NCBI RefSeq assembly: GCF_958295425.1 | Contig: NC_081142.1 | Location: 20,480,530 to 20,544,529, forward strand | Direction of reading: 5' to 3' | DNA length: 64,000 nucleotides | Source: Solea solea | Taxonomy: Eukaryota; Chordata; Actinopteri; Pleuronectiformes; Soleidae | Part shown: piece after piece, positions 26,601 through 38,851 of the stretch | Numbering within the stretch: position 1 is the first letter of the stretch | Layout: each line of letters opens with the position of its first letter | Program-made: the position numbers and the translations under genes | The notes under the pieces: generated by a model | Told to the model about the DNA's origin: nothing | Seen by the model: only the letters and a program-made list of their open reading frames with translations | Databases searched by the model: none

Positions 26601-29600
26601 ACTAATGAAAAGATGGCCAGAAGCTCTGCTCATAGCATATCATGATACCGGCTTTTTCTTCCCTCCTGTCTTCCTTCATATTGATTATTGTTACATTCCT
26701 CCTTGACCGCTTTGAAAAATGTCTCACAGTAGCATATATGCACAGTACCACTGGACAGAAGATGAATTGTGTAGCCACTGTGTAAAATGAGGGAGCAACA
26801 ATCGGTGACATTTTTTCAACCTTCTAAGGAGAACCTATTTTGACTTTCATTTATTGTAAAAATGCAGGTGCCCCTCTCCAGAACCTGCATTTGGTTTGTC
26901 GTATCTAGGCTACTCGAAACATATGGTGGTGCAAACATGGCTCCGTGGAACACAATGTGTTCTCTTTAAAGGCTCACAAAAGTACAACTATATAACACAA
27001 AAACAAAACACATAATTCATAGACTAACTGAGAGTAAAGAGACGGGTACCCTACCAATAATCCTTATTAAATCAAATAGATGCCAAATTCTCTGAGTGAG
27101 AGAAATGTTGACATTTTAATCACGATATAACGACATATTGCATGATGATTATTTCATTAATCCGTTAATTTATGCACGCACAAAAATGAAAATGAAGTTG
27201 GGGAAGCAGAAAAAAAAGTATAAAAAGAAAAGCAGTCCACTACCTACAAATCTAAGGCGTGCCAAAAAACTATTTAAACACGTCTGATTTACTCCTTTAA
27301 CATTTGCCTGCTGTCCTAGTAACTGAAGAAATATTATCCTGAACAGACTGCTGATCTCAGTACCATCTTAAAGGTTTGGTATGACTATTAATTGTGATCC
27401 ACGGCCGATCACCATATGTGTCACTCCTGCAGCTGTGTGGAAGTAAATCCATTCCGCTCTGTTTTAAAAATCATGCAGAAAGCCTGAGAGGAGTGCCGGC
27501 TTTTATGACGGCAGATGGATTGAGAATGGTGTGTTTAAAACTGTAGTAACGTCTGAGTCTGGTTCATTACTTTAGTTAAAGCTTTATAAATTAAATCAGA
27601 CACTGGTCCTGGGTCGGGGGGATTCCACAAATGTTGAGCCGCTGAACGTTTCTGGGTTTTACCAGTATTCACGGCATATTTAATTCACTGTGTCTTGCCC
27701 CTTTAACACAGAAGATAGAATGTGCGGTGAGTTACAGCTATGGTTTAGTAGAATACTTGCAGGAGGCTGCACATGATCACACCTGGGAACTAACGGCACG
27801 AGTGCAGTCTTGTCTCAGCGACTGCTTTGCTCTGCCAGAGCTGTCGGAGGTGAAACGCTGTACCCACAGGTAGCGAGTGACGGAAAGGAAGAGCCATTTC
27901 ACTTCATTTCCTATGACTCCTTATTCCCCCATCAGAGGATTTTGATATTCAAATTGTTTGAACTGAGACTCGATTGCCACCACCATGCACACAATAAGTT
28001 TGGGATACAGAGGACGGATGCTGCAAATGTAATCCACCAGACATTTTCAGATTAGCATAAAGTTTACCCCAATACATTCTCAAAGTTTACCCCAATACAT
28101 TCTCATCAAAGAAAAAGCGTTTCCTTTTCTTTTTTTTTTCTAAGAAGGAAAGCCAGTTTGTACTGTGAATGTATTCTTCAGCAAGCAAAGAGGATAAGAG
28201 GCATAAAGGGATCACAGTTAAGAAAGTGCTACAGACGGGAATCAAACTCCAGCCGACATGGGGGAATTTTTATACAGTCTGTATGGAGCCAACAGCTGCG
28301 GTGCACACTCTCTCTCTCTCTCATGTCTATTGCTCTCTTGTCAAATGTCAATGCTTGTGCCTGTGTCTTTTCATGTATATTCTGCTCTCATCAGATATTT
28401 TAAGACAACAAAACCATGAAGTCTCTTCAAGAAGCACTTAATCTCACCACTTTTTCCTCCACATGAGGGTCGCAGGGCCAATGGGTACGACATGGTCGCC
28501 AGTCCATCACAGGGCCGCATAGAGACAAACAACCATTCACTCTCACATTCACACCTATGGTCGTGAAGGATTAAATAACCCTTCAGAAAGATGTCCTAAT
28601 GCATAGTCCTCCAACAACCTCCTTGAGATTATTATTCTGCTGGAAATATTGAACTGTAAATCCAAGATTGCAGAAGGACAATCATTCTGAGAGCGTCACA
28701 CTTCAATGTCTATCAACAGCAGTTGTACCATAAACATGGTCCCATTTGGTTATTTGTTCCGCAAACATTCAAGACATTATTATAGAGCTTTTGAATAAGC
28801 TATGTTCAAATTTGAAAGGTTTTGCATTGACGTGGATCACATCTGTTACCTTCCTATTCTCGTCATTAGTGAATGGAATTTGCCATATAGTTGTCATGGA
28901 AATGGTTCCGTTGGTATCATACAGTGGCATATAGTGGGAAGTATTATGAACATCTGTGTTGTGATTATTGTATTGTCTAAAAAGGTCAAACAAGCACTTT
29001 CTTCTATGTCCCTGAGATTTTTTAATAATAAATAACTGAAATTAGTCACCACAAAACAAAAATACACTGTACACTGAAGTAAAAAATTTGAAAGATCAGT
29101 ATGGTAATATACCTGGAATTCTGTTATGTCTTTATATGTTAATGAAATAAAGTCGTCTGCAGAGCCATACAGATACCCCGGACCAAATCAAGAGTCTTCT
29201 TAATAAACCAGTTAAACCTAAAAGCTCTGCATGCAATAATGTCTCTCTTTTTCTGCGTGTCCTTCTCTCTCTCCATCTCATATCGGTCGTCTATCCTTGG
29301 CCCAGGCCTCAGTCCTACTGGCTGAGTCATTTCCAGTCCCTCCTGTATTGCTCAGAGAACAACCAGCTTGGCGAATTCTCTGAGGAGCTTCATAGCTGCA
29401 GTTGCCAGTACGAACACAGCCCCTGTCAGCTGCCGACGCCCTGCACCGTTGGGGAAGGCTCGGCGTGTGTCGCATGTGCACCGGACAACCACACCCGCTG
29501 CGGGAGCTGCAACGTGGGCTTTGCCCTGACACAGGGCGGCTGCAGGCCTATGGTGGCGGACTCTACGGAGAACTACCTAGGATTCGAGACGGACCTCCAG

Positions 29601-31293
29601 GATTTGGAGCTGGGCTACCTCCTGCAGAGAGCTGACCGTAGGCTAGAGGTATTTTTCTTTAGCCTTTGTTTAATCACGTCAGACTGACAGAAAAACTGCA
29701 TTGTCTTTAACAACAGTAGCCTGGAGAGAAGACATTACTCATGGGAGCCATTTAGCATTACAAAGGCTTGCCCTTCTGGCTACAGAGGAACTTTATAGTT
29801 TTTCCATGTTTTTCCTTGTATTTATTATGCCATATTTTAGATTCTCTCTGTCTGAGGTACTTTGATTAGACTACAGAGTGTAACTACAGCGTTGTTTGAG
29901 CTGCATTTGGTGTTGAACTTCCCAAAGGCAAACAGACATTGTTTGAAAATAACTGGTTCAGCAGGGTTAAACACAGAAAGACCAGAAATAACATTTTTTA
30001 ACATAAAAAATAACATATAGTTGGACATAAAATGGAGTGTGCTGCATCAGTCTAATTGGTATGTGTGTGATTTTACTTTCTAAACTGGCCACACAGTGAA
30101 AGCAGTACGTCAACACCCAAACCCATTACGCCATAGTACGGTTGTGCACTCAAGACATGTCAACACAGACAATCTATATTTTCATAGGCTTCAATTCATA
30201 GTTATGTACTGTTTGTAAAATTTGTGTGAGCTACGGAAATGCAAACATCTATAGAAAGAGTTGGTAAAGATAATAAAATGTAAAAGTTGTCAAGTCTGAA
30301 TGATCATTGTCGACACTGAAACTGCAGCCTGGCACTCCTTAGTGGAAGTAGTTACTTCCACTACTTATTGGTAGTTGCTCTTACCAGTGCGTGACGTCAG
30401 TAAAACAATGATAGGTCAAACCCATAACCAATCTTCATAACCATGGGAATTTACTGCACATACATGTTTGCTATCTCGTTGTGCCGTGCACCCATACTGT
30501 CCTCATGTCTGTTTTCTGTTAGGTGCACGCCATCTTCATCAGCAATGACATGAGACTCAACAGCTGGTTTGACCCATCGTGGAGAAAAAGGATGTTGCTG
30601 ACGCTGAAGAGCAACAAGTACAAGTCCAATATGGTCCACATGCTGCTTGGAATATCCCTTCAGATCTGCCTTACACAGAACAGCACCCTGGAGCCTGCCC
30701 TTACTCTCTACATCAACCCCTTTGGAGGGAGTCATTCAGAGAGCTGGTACATCCCTGTCAACGAGAACAGTTTTCCAGACTGGAAGGCCACCAAGCTGGA
30801 CCTACCTTTCGAGTGCTATAACTGGACTCTAACACTGGGCAACAAATGGAAGACGTTCTTTGAAACTATTCATATTTACCTTCGGAGCAGGATAAAAACT
30901 CAAGATGGAGTGAATGACAGTGTTTATTATGAGCCTTTAGAAATGACAGAACCATCCAGGAACCTGGGCTACATGAAGATCAACAGCATCCAGGTCTTTG
31001 GCTACAGCATGCACTTTGACCCAGAGGCAATCCGCGACCTGATTCTGCAGCTGGACTACCCATACACCCAAGGTTCCCAGGACACAGCAATGCTTCAGCT
31101 CCTAGAGATTCGAGACAGGGTCAACCGGCTGTCACCACCAGGTCAACAGAAGTTGGATTTGTTTGCCTGTCTTCTCCGGCACCGACTCAAACTGACTGCC
31201 AGTGACGTGGTTCGCATTCATGCCTCCTTACAGGCTTTCAGCTCACGCCTGCCGAATTCGATTGAGTACGAGACAACCAAGCTGTGCAGTTAA
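10117..31293 (+). CDS. brinp3: brinp3 (BMP/retinoic acid-inducible neural-specific protein 3), 3' seven coding exons, 5' end outside window
   Basis: This is a spliced gene. The join is 10117-10307, 12627-12817, 18863-18968, 19885-20121, 23810-24032, 29306-29648 and 30523-31293, giving 686 complete residues plus the last base of a preceding Arg codon. All introns are GT-AG, with phases 1, 0, 1, 1, 2 and 0. The product has a MACPF domain with the [14 protein letters not shown] signature (residues 51-64). A seven-cysteine cluster follows (residues 186-212), then a ten-cysteine EGF-like region (residues 331-395) and a long conserved C-terminal domain ending TTKLCS. NxS/T sites fall at residues 89, 258, 377, 483, 530 and 561, as expected for a secretory-pathway glycoprotein. 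BRINPs are known as neural proteins that restrain cell-cycle progression. Compared with remembered family sequences, [24 protein letters not shown] and [14 protein letters not shown] fit BRINP3 better than BRINP2 and much better than BRINP1. Teleosts carry several brinp3 paralogues and I cannot say which copy this is. The start codon and signal peptide are not in view. Confidence 0.93.
10527..10855. mobile_element. hAT-type MITE (329 bp) with 8-bp target duplication
   Basis: The left end (CCATGGTTCTCAAACTG) and the inverted right end (CAGTAGTTCTCAT) are versions of the hAT terminus CAGTGGTTCTCAA. Flanks GAATAGAT (10519-10526) and GAATAGAC (10856-10863) match at 7 of 8. The internal phrase GTACCACCAGTGGTACGC also occurs in the element at 62053. 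Confidence 0.7.
12320..12549 (+). repeat. Dispersed repeat block, copy 2
   Basis: This block is the same orientation and order as 380-641. It ends only 78 bases before brinp3 exon B, so the repeat probably inserted next to the splice acceptor region. No terminal repeats could be fixed. Confidence 0.6.
12627..12817 (+). CDS. brinp3: brinp3 coding exon B (MACPF region)
   Basis: The exon lies between an acceptor (TTTCTGTGCAG) and a donor (GTACAA). It enters in phase 1, completing the Gly codon of the previous exon, and ends after a whole Lys codon. It encodes 63 full residues, starting [18 protein letters not shown] and ending IQIASTAIK. An N-glycosylation site (NSS) is present. The conserved blocks [17 protein letters not shown] and [12 protein letters not shown] identify BRINP2/3. 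BRINP1 has a clearly different sequence in this exon. A dispersed repeat ends about 78 bases upstream of the acceptor. Confidence 0.95.
13086..13255 (+). repeat. tRNA-derived SINE
   Basis: The sequence GCACTCTCGCCTTTGCAGCAAGAAGACC then GGATTCAAGATCC resembles the tRNA-related head (box B-like GGTTCAAATCC). It is followed by TTTGCATGTGATCCCTGTGTGTGCGTGGGTTTTCT, a body sequence I know from an abundant fish SINE. It is a decayed copy without a clear tail. Confidence 0.65.
13567..14185. mobile_element. TTAA-flanked MITE (about 0.62 kb), piggyBac-like
   Basis: The left end TTAAAGGCGACATAG and the inverted right end TTAAAGGTGACATCG match at 13 of 15 bases. Both begin with TTAA, the target duplication typical of piggyBac elements. 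The interior holds two direct GGCCAATCACA phrases (CCAAT boxes). A 128-codon open frame inside (13533-13919) has no recognisable homology and is probably chance. The superfamily assignment is inferred from TTAA alone. Confidence 0.65.
14533..14562. repeat. (TAAA)n microsatellite
   Basis: About seven tandem AAAT/TAAA units. Confidence 0.9.
14598..14624. repeat. (GA)n microsatellite
   Basis: About thirteen uninterrupted GA units. Confidence 0.9.
16486..16510. repeat. (GTGCT)n pentanucleotide repeat
   Basis: Five tandem copies of a GTGCT unit in an otherwise non-repetitive stretch. Confidence 0.85.
17025..17376 (+). mobile_element. hAT-type element (352 bp) with 8-bp target duplication and transposase relic
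   Basis: The left end CATCCTTTCTCAAACTGTGG and the inverted right end CAGTGGTTCTTCAACTT are hAT termini. Flanks CTTTTTAT and CTTTATAT match at 7 of 8. The element carries an open frame (17124-17366) that looks like a transposase N-terminal fragment, so it is an internally deleted derivative of an autonomous element. Confidence 0.75.
17124..17366 (+). pseudogene. Relic of hAT (ZBED-like) transposase N-terminus
   Basis: An 80-codon open frame lies inside the hAT element. The segment [20 protein letters not shown] then [11 protein letters not shown] resembles the end of the BED-type zinc finger of ZBED5-like hAT transposases (remembered pattern: S-MKP-LKRHLETKHP). The two zinc-binding cysteines expected just before it are absent and the catalytic domain is missing, so it cannot act as a transposase. 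Homology is inferred from memory and is short. Confidence 0.45.
17544..17810 (+). repeat. tRNA-derived SINE, copy 1 (GGGCATCCAGCGTAAAA tail type)
   Basis: The head shows a tRNA-like box A region (CATAGCTAAGCAG) and box B-like GTTTGAGGCCCC. The body has CCCCTGAGCAAGGTACCCAA, GTGTACTCCTTATGCCAGT, CCCGGATAAATGGGAGGG and GGGCATCCAGCGTAAAA, then GCCAAATCAAATAT. The same order recurs at 37340-37565. Confidence 0.7.
18863..18968 (+). CDS. brinp3: brinp3 coding exon C
   Basis: This small exon of 106 bases follows the acceptor GATGTCTCCCAG and precedes the donor GTTTGT. It starts on a whole codon and ends in phase 1. It encodes 35 residues, [19 protein letters not shown] then [16 protein letters not shown], plus the first base of a Gly codon. 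The block [21 protein letters not shown] is nearly invariant across the BRINP family, and SPENK-QLQ favours BRINP2/3 over BRINP1. It lies in the C-terminal part of the MACPF domain. Confidence 0.95.
18969..19884 (+). other. brinp3: brinp3 intron between exons C and D
   Basis: This is a 916-base GTTTGT...TTGACAG intron, phase 1, with no repeat or gene recognised inside it. Confidence 0.88.
19885..20121 (+). CDS. brinp3: brinp3 coding exon D (cysteine cluster)
   Basis: The exon lies between the acceptor TTTCTTTGACAG and the donor GTGAGA. It completes a Gly codon and ends in phase 1 within an Asp codon. It encodes 78 full residues beginning [21 protein letters not shown] dense seven-cysteine cluster follows (spacing C-x7-C-x4-C-x-C-x-C-x6-C-x-C), and the exon ends with a helix-like segment, [17 protein letters not shown]. 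The motif KFPECNCP and ITETW match BRINP3. The cysteine cluster marks the boundary between the MACPF domain and the BRINP-specific region, and is presumably disulfide-bonded in the secretory pathway. Confidence 0.95.
20122..23809 (+). other. brinp3: brinp3 intron between exons D and E
   Basis: This is a 3688-base GTGAGA...TTGACAG intron, phase 1. It contains a perfect 16-bp stem-loop (22335-22377) and, on the minus strand, an unexplained 126-codon open frame (23202-23582). Otherwise no recognised element. Confidence 0.85.
22335..22377. repeat. Perfect 16-bp inverted repeat with 11-nt loop
   Basis: GGTGCGGTCACACTAT (22335-22350) is perfectly complementary to ATAGTGTGACCGCACC (22362-22377), separated by CTGTCCTCCAA. 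The stem ends sharply, with no extension outward. Function unknown; it could be a recent MITE end-to-end remnant or a structured intronic RNA. Confidence 0.85.
23810..24032 (+). CDS. brinp3: brinp3 coding exon E
   Basis: The exon follows the acceptor TGTTTTGACAG and precedes the donor GTGAGC. It completes an Asp codon and ends in phase 2 inside an Arg codon. It encodes 73 full residues, including the DEF-KAF start, NYFLNMSAI (an N-glycosylation site), [20 protein letters not shown], and the basic stretch [14 protein letters not shown] ending LPRER. The length and spacing agree with BRINP3 without gaps. The segment is predicted to be mainly helical from its heptad-like pattern of Leu, Met and charged residues. 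Confidence 0.94.
25070..25406 (+). mobile_element. TAGAGCTG-type hAT MITE, copy 1, with 8-bp target duplication
   Basis: It starts TAGAGCTGCAACTGACG and ends TTTCAGCTCTA. Flanks CATATAAG and CGTATAAG match at 7 of 8. The interior has TCGATTAATCTGTCGATT and GTCTTGTTCTGTCCACAAACC, shared with copies at 54854, 59555 and 59892. Non-coding. Confidence 0.85.
28059..28104. repeat. Perfect 23-bp tandem duplication
   Basis: A 23-base unit (beginning AAAGTTTACCCCAATACATT) is present twice head to tail without mismatch, at 28059-28081 and 28082-28104. Confidence 0.95.
28441..28590 (+). repeat. Dispersed fish repeat, copy 2
   Basis: It contains CCTCCACATGAGGGTCGC, GGTCGCCAGTCCATCACAGG, GCATAGAGACAAACAACC and ATTCACACCTATGGTC, in the order expected from copies 1 and 3. 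The central CCAATCCCAGCTGACATAGG part is deleted or degraded. Confidence 0.6.
29306..29648 (+). CDS. brinp3: brinp3 coding exon F (EGF-like cysteine region)
   Basis: The only frame open across the block, joined in phase to exon E, starts after CTTGGCCCAG at 29305 and ends before GTATTT at 29649. It encodes 114 residues beginning [19 protein letters not shown]. Ten cysteines follow in an EGF-like arrangement, including [18 protein letters not shown] and GGC. The exon ends in the conserved acidic segment [24 protein letters not shown] is an N-glycosylation site. GC content is noticeably higher than in the flanking introns. Other frames over this exon are also open for up to 84 codons but do not match the family. 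Confidence 0.94.
29649..30522 (+). other. brinp3: brinp3 intron between exons F and G
   Basis: This is an 874-base GTATTT...CTGTTAG intron, phase 0. A near-palindrome with 10-bp arms (30341-30362) lies about 160 bases before the last exon. No repeat family recognised. Confidence 0.88.
30341..30362. repeat. Short inverted repeat (10-bp arms)
   Basis: AGTGGAAGTA and TACTTCCACT flank a 2-base centre, about 160 bases upstream of the terminal brinp3 exon. Confidence 0.8.
30523..31293 (+). CDS. brinp3: brinp3 terminal coding exon G with stop codon
   Basis: The exon follows the acceptor GTTTTCTGTTAG and runs 256 codons to TAA at 31291. Its first codon is GTG (Val). It is an internal codon, not a start, because exon F ends on a whole codon and the protein continues [20 protein letters not shown]. 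It encodes the large C-terminal BRINP domain, including [45 protein letters not shown], the [18 protein letters not shown] segment, [11 protein letters not shown] and the terminal LCS. N-glycosylation sites occur at NST, NWT and NDS. The length agrees with the last exon of other BRINP genes as far as I recall. Confidence 0.97.
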   Translation: MHAIFISNDMRLNSWFDPSWRKRMLLTLKSNKYKSNMVHMLLGISLQICLTQNSTLEPALTLYINPFGGSHSESWYIPVNENSFPDWKATKLDLPFECYNWTLTLGNKWKTFFETIHIYLRSRIKTQDGVNDSVYYEPLEMTEPSRNLGYMKINSIQVFGYSMHFDPEAIRDLILQLDYPYTQGSQDTAMLQLLEIRDRVNRLSPPGQQKLDLFACLLRHRLKLTASDVVRIHASLQAFSSRLPNSIEYETTKLCS

Positions 31294-31830
31294 CAGCTGG
31301 TTGAAGGGACGTATACACTTCAAAAAGCGCAAAGAGGACATAAGAATTTTGTGGCTTAAAGTTGTGCTCTGCCTCACTGGATTACCAAACTGCTTGGTTA
31401 ATCAGGAGGATACCAGCTGTGGACAGCTGAAGAATGTACTCATCTGGTTGTTTTGGTTTTTGTTTTGTGGCGACTAACAGTCTATATTACCGAAAATGAG
31501 GTGGATCAGCTAGAAAATGCACAACTGTTTCTCAAGAACAAACTCACAAAAGAATTCAGCAGTAGAAATTCAGACATCGCTACATAAACTTGAACCATCC
31601 TGTTTCAGTATGATTCTGCTCATTTATACTGTCAGTACCAATGCCGATTGGAAATCAATTGACATTTTATGGTAAAAAAAATTGGTCTGTTTGTTTGTAA
31701 TTTTTATATGTTTCTTTGCTTCAGTGACAGTGCACTTTCCATGAAGACCAGAATACAGTGGTGTCAGTCAAGATTTTGTAGATAAATTGATATTAAAACA
31801 TCATGTTATCACAGATTCCAGGTGTTGGCA
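31294..31830 (+). other. brinp3: brinp3 3' untranslated region (proximal part) with candidate poly(A) signal
   Basis: The sequence after the TAA stop has no long open frame. A non-canonical poly(A) hexamer, ATTAAA, lies at 31792-31797 and is followed within 30 bases by a GT-rich stretch (GGTGTTGGCAT). No AATAAA occurs nearer the stop. The end at 31830 is therefore an inference, and a longer UTR reaching past the AT microsatellite at 32108 is possible. Confidence 0.45.
31792..31797 (+). promoter_or_regulatory. candidate polyadenylation signal ATTAAA
   Basis: ATTAAA is the commonest variant of the AATAAA hexamer. It sits 499 bases after the brinp3 stop and has a downstream GT-rich element. It is only a candidate, because AT-rich flanks produce such hexamers by chance. 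Confidence 0.35.
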
Positions 31831-36999
<5,169 letters not shown>

Positions 37000-37044
37000 T
37001 CGATTGCACCACTGAGAACTCGTTGATAGAAATACACATATACA

Positions 37045-37110
37045 CACACGTATAGATATATGTGTGTATATATATATATTTATATATATATATATACACA
37101 TATACATACA
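37045..37110. repeat. TA/CA-rich microsatellite
   Basis: Imperfect TATATA and ACACAT tract. Confidence 0.85.
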
Positions 37111-37339
37111 AGTAAATCAAATTCTCTTGGCATTTGGCTGCTTCGTCCCTGCTACCAGATCAGCATCAATTTATTAGCAATGTGATGGCTTTTGCCTGAT
37201 TTTTTTGGACAAGCACAAATCAATCCCATATGTTAGTTAATTAGCTACCGCGATGCATTATAAAATGGCATTATTTAGTGTGCCAGGTGAATCAGATTCA
37301 TTTTGGTAGTAACATGGTTGTACAAAGATTAAAGATGAT

Positions 37340-37565
37340 GGAGGACCTTGGCTTGTGACCAATGGGGTGACCACTTTGAGTCCCCTGTCAGGTCAAGGAC
37401 TGGGGCAACTGTGAGCAAGGTACCCAATCCCCTCCCCATTGCTCATTGTTAACACTTTAAATTGGACACATCCAGTGTTCTCCTTTTGCCGGTTCCAAGC
37501 CCAGATAAATAGAAGGAAGGATATTTGGTGTAAAAATCACTGCCAAATCAAATATGTGGATCATT
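37340..37565 (+). repeat. tRNA-derived SINE, copy 2
   Basis: It has CTTGGCTTGTGACC, GAGCAAGGTACCCAATCCCC, CCAGTGTTCTCCTTTTGCC, GCCCAGATAAAT and GCCAAATCAAATATGTGGATC in the same order as the copy at 17544. It abuts the inverted-array element that begins near 37566. Confidence 0.7.
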
Positions 37566-38190
37566 ACGAGTATAAGGGCCAAAATAGTACATTGTTCGAG
37601 AATAAATTCATAATATTATAAGAATAAAGTAATATTAAAAAGAAGTCATAATATTGTAAGAAAAAGTTATAATTTTACGAGAATAAAATCATAACTTTGC
37701 AAGAATAAAGTTGTAATATTACGAGATTGTTATCATTATCTAATGTATTATTATTAATATTATTATTATTATTGTTGTTGTTCTTGTTATTAAATAGCAA
37801 AAGAACCAGCGATCGCCTGCAGTCGACCACTATCAGCCATTTCCTCCTCCACAAAAGAGATGATTTCCTCCTTATCTGTGGGATTCTTTCTTCCAAACAG
37901 ACTCAGTTTCTTGCAAAGTCCTGATGCTAAAGATTATTATTATAATGTGGTGCTGATGTGACAAAAATAATAATAGAGTTTTTTCTTTATTTATGAAGCC
38001 CTAATCAAAATGTAAATTCACCAAATGATCCACGTTCCTCATTTTACTGAGTTATTAAATTTATTCTCATGATATTACGACTTTATTCTGGAAAGATTCC
38101 GACTTCATTCCCATAATATTACGACTTCATTCTCTTAATATTATGACAGGGAATGACATTTTGGAGGGATAAAGTTTTGCTTTGTTTTCC
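37566..38190. mobile_element. DNA-transposon-like element bounded by inverted arrays of AATAAAGTCGTAATATTACG-like units
   Basis: The left arm (37566-37725) is an array of degenerate ~22-bp units such as GAATAAAATCATAACTTTGC and GAATAAAGTTGTAATATTACG. The right arm (about 38040-38150) carries the same unit inverted (ATATTACGACTTTATTCTGG, AATATTACGACTTCATTCTC). Outer borders GGGCCAAAATAG... and ...GACATTTTGGAGGG are also inverted. The interior holds ATT/GTT runs and a short coding relic on the minus strand (37790-37915). Confidence 0.6.
37790..37915 (-). pseudogene. 41-residue relic resembling an integrase-core transposon protein
   Basis: The minus-strand frame reads CKKLSLFGRKNPTDKEEIIS followed by FVEEEMADSGRLQAI and then a stop. 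From memory this resembles the segment (K-LGLFRRKN...V--FVEEE--GSGRLQGYR) just before the integrase-core domain of an abundant fish transposon protein with an rve/DDE fold. Only this fragment remains, so it is inactive. The match is short and recalled, not searched. Confidence 0.35.
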
Positions 38191-38851
38191 CAAGACAGAC
38201 AGACTTTTTTTTTATCATATTCAATTTCACGTGCTTGTCATTATATATTTGAGTTATCACACAACTTTATGAAATACACCTAATTTGCACACTTCAATAT
38301 GCGATGGACATGGTTATTGTACGACACTGAAAGTTGGATTTTTTTTCCCCCCAAGTTTCTCTGTTTTGTTTCTAAAGTAAGATGTGTCACGGAAAAGGGC
38401 AGAGTGAGGTGTCCTTCTAAATCAAGCCTCATAGATTGGAGGAAACAGCATGAAATCATTAGCACGGAGGATGAGACACCGACTTGGACACTCCTTCTAC
38501 TTTCATTATGTAAATAGTGTTTCAAATGTCACACCAGACAAAGTCATGGCGGCTACTGCTCAGGAGCCTTGACAGCCGCAATGCACCGCCGCACGTTAGT
38601 GGCAGTGATGCTCAGCCGTCAACACAAGTACACTGCAAGTTTGTTTCAGAGCATGATTATTTTAATTGTCCAATTACTCAAGAGCCACTGGGTTAATGCT
38701 GCATGGATACCTAACACAATGCTCTATTTATAGTGTATAATGTTTTGGGTTTTTTTGCGACGTGAAATGCAAGGCGAGCCGGGAAAACACCTCAAACCTG
38801 ATGAAGCACATGGTCAAACGCTGGATCTATTTAGAAGCTGAATAATGTACT

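Larger units (their letters stand above)
24033..29305 (+). other. brinp3: brinp3 intron between exons E and F
   Basis: This is a 5273-base GTGAGC...GGCCCAG intron, phase 2. It holds a hAT MITE with an 8-bp target duplication (25070-25406), a 23-bp perfect tandem duplication (28059-28104) and a fragment of a dispersed fish repeat (28441-28590). The stretch 25410-28050 shows nothing else I can identify. Confidence 0.85.

Noticed and set aside
29278..29635. Open frames of 77-84 codons on both strands over brinp3 exon F
   Set aside because: They are shadows of the GC-rich exon. Only the frame joined in phase to exons E and G matches the BRINP family.
30451..30832. Other-frame and antisense open frames over the start of the last brinp3 exon
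   Set aside because: They overlap the strongly conserved BRINP frame and have no homology of their own.
10117..31293. Assignment of the gene as brinp1 or brinp2
   Set aside because: Exon B and D sequences differ strongly from remembered BRINP1. Blocks such as [15 protein letters not shown] and the [11 protein letters not shown] region fit BRINP3 better than BRINP2, although a phylogeny has not been run.
37620..37730. Array of short similar units suggesting a CRISPR array
   Set aside because: Units are contiguous and degenerate without spacers, and the same unit occurs inverted nearby, so it is a transposon-associated minisatellite in a vertebrate genome.
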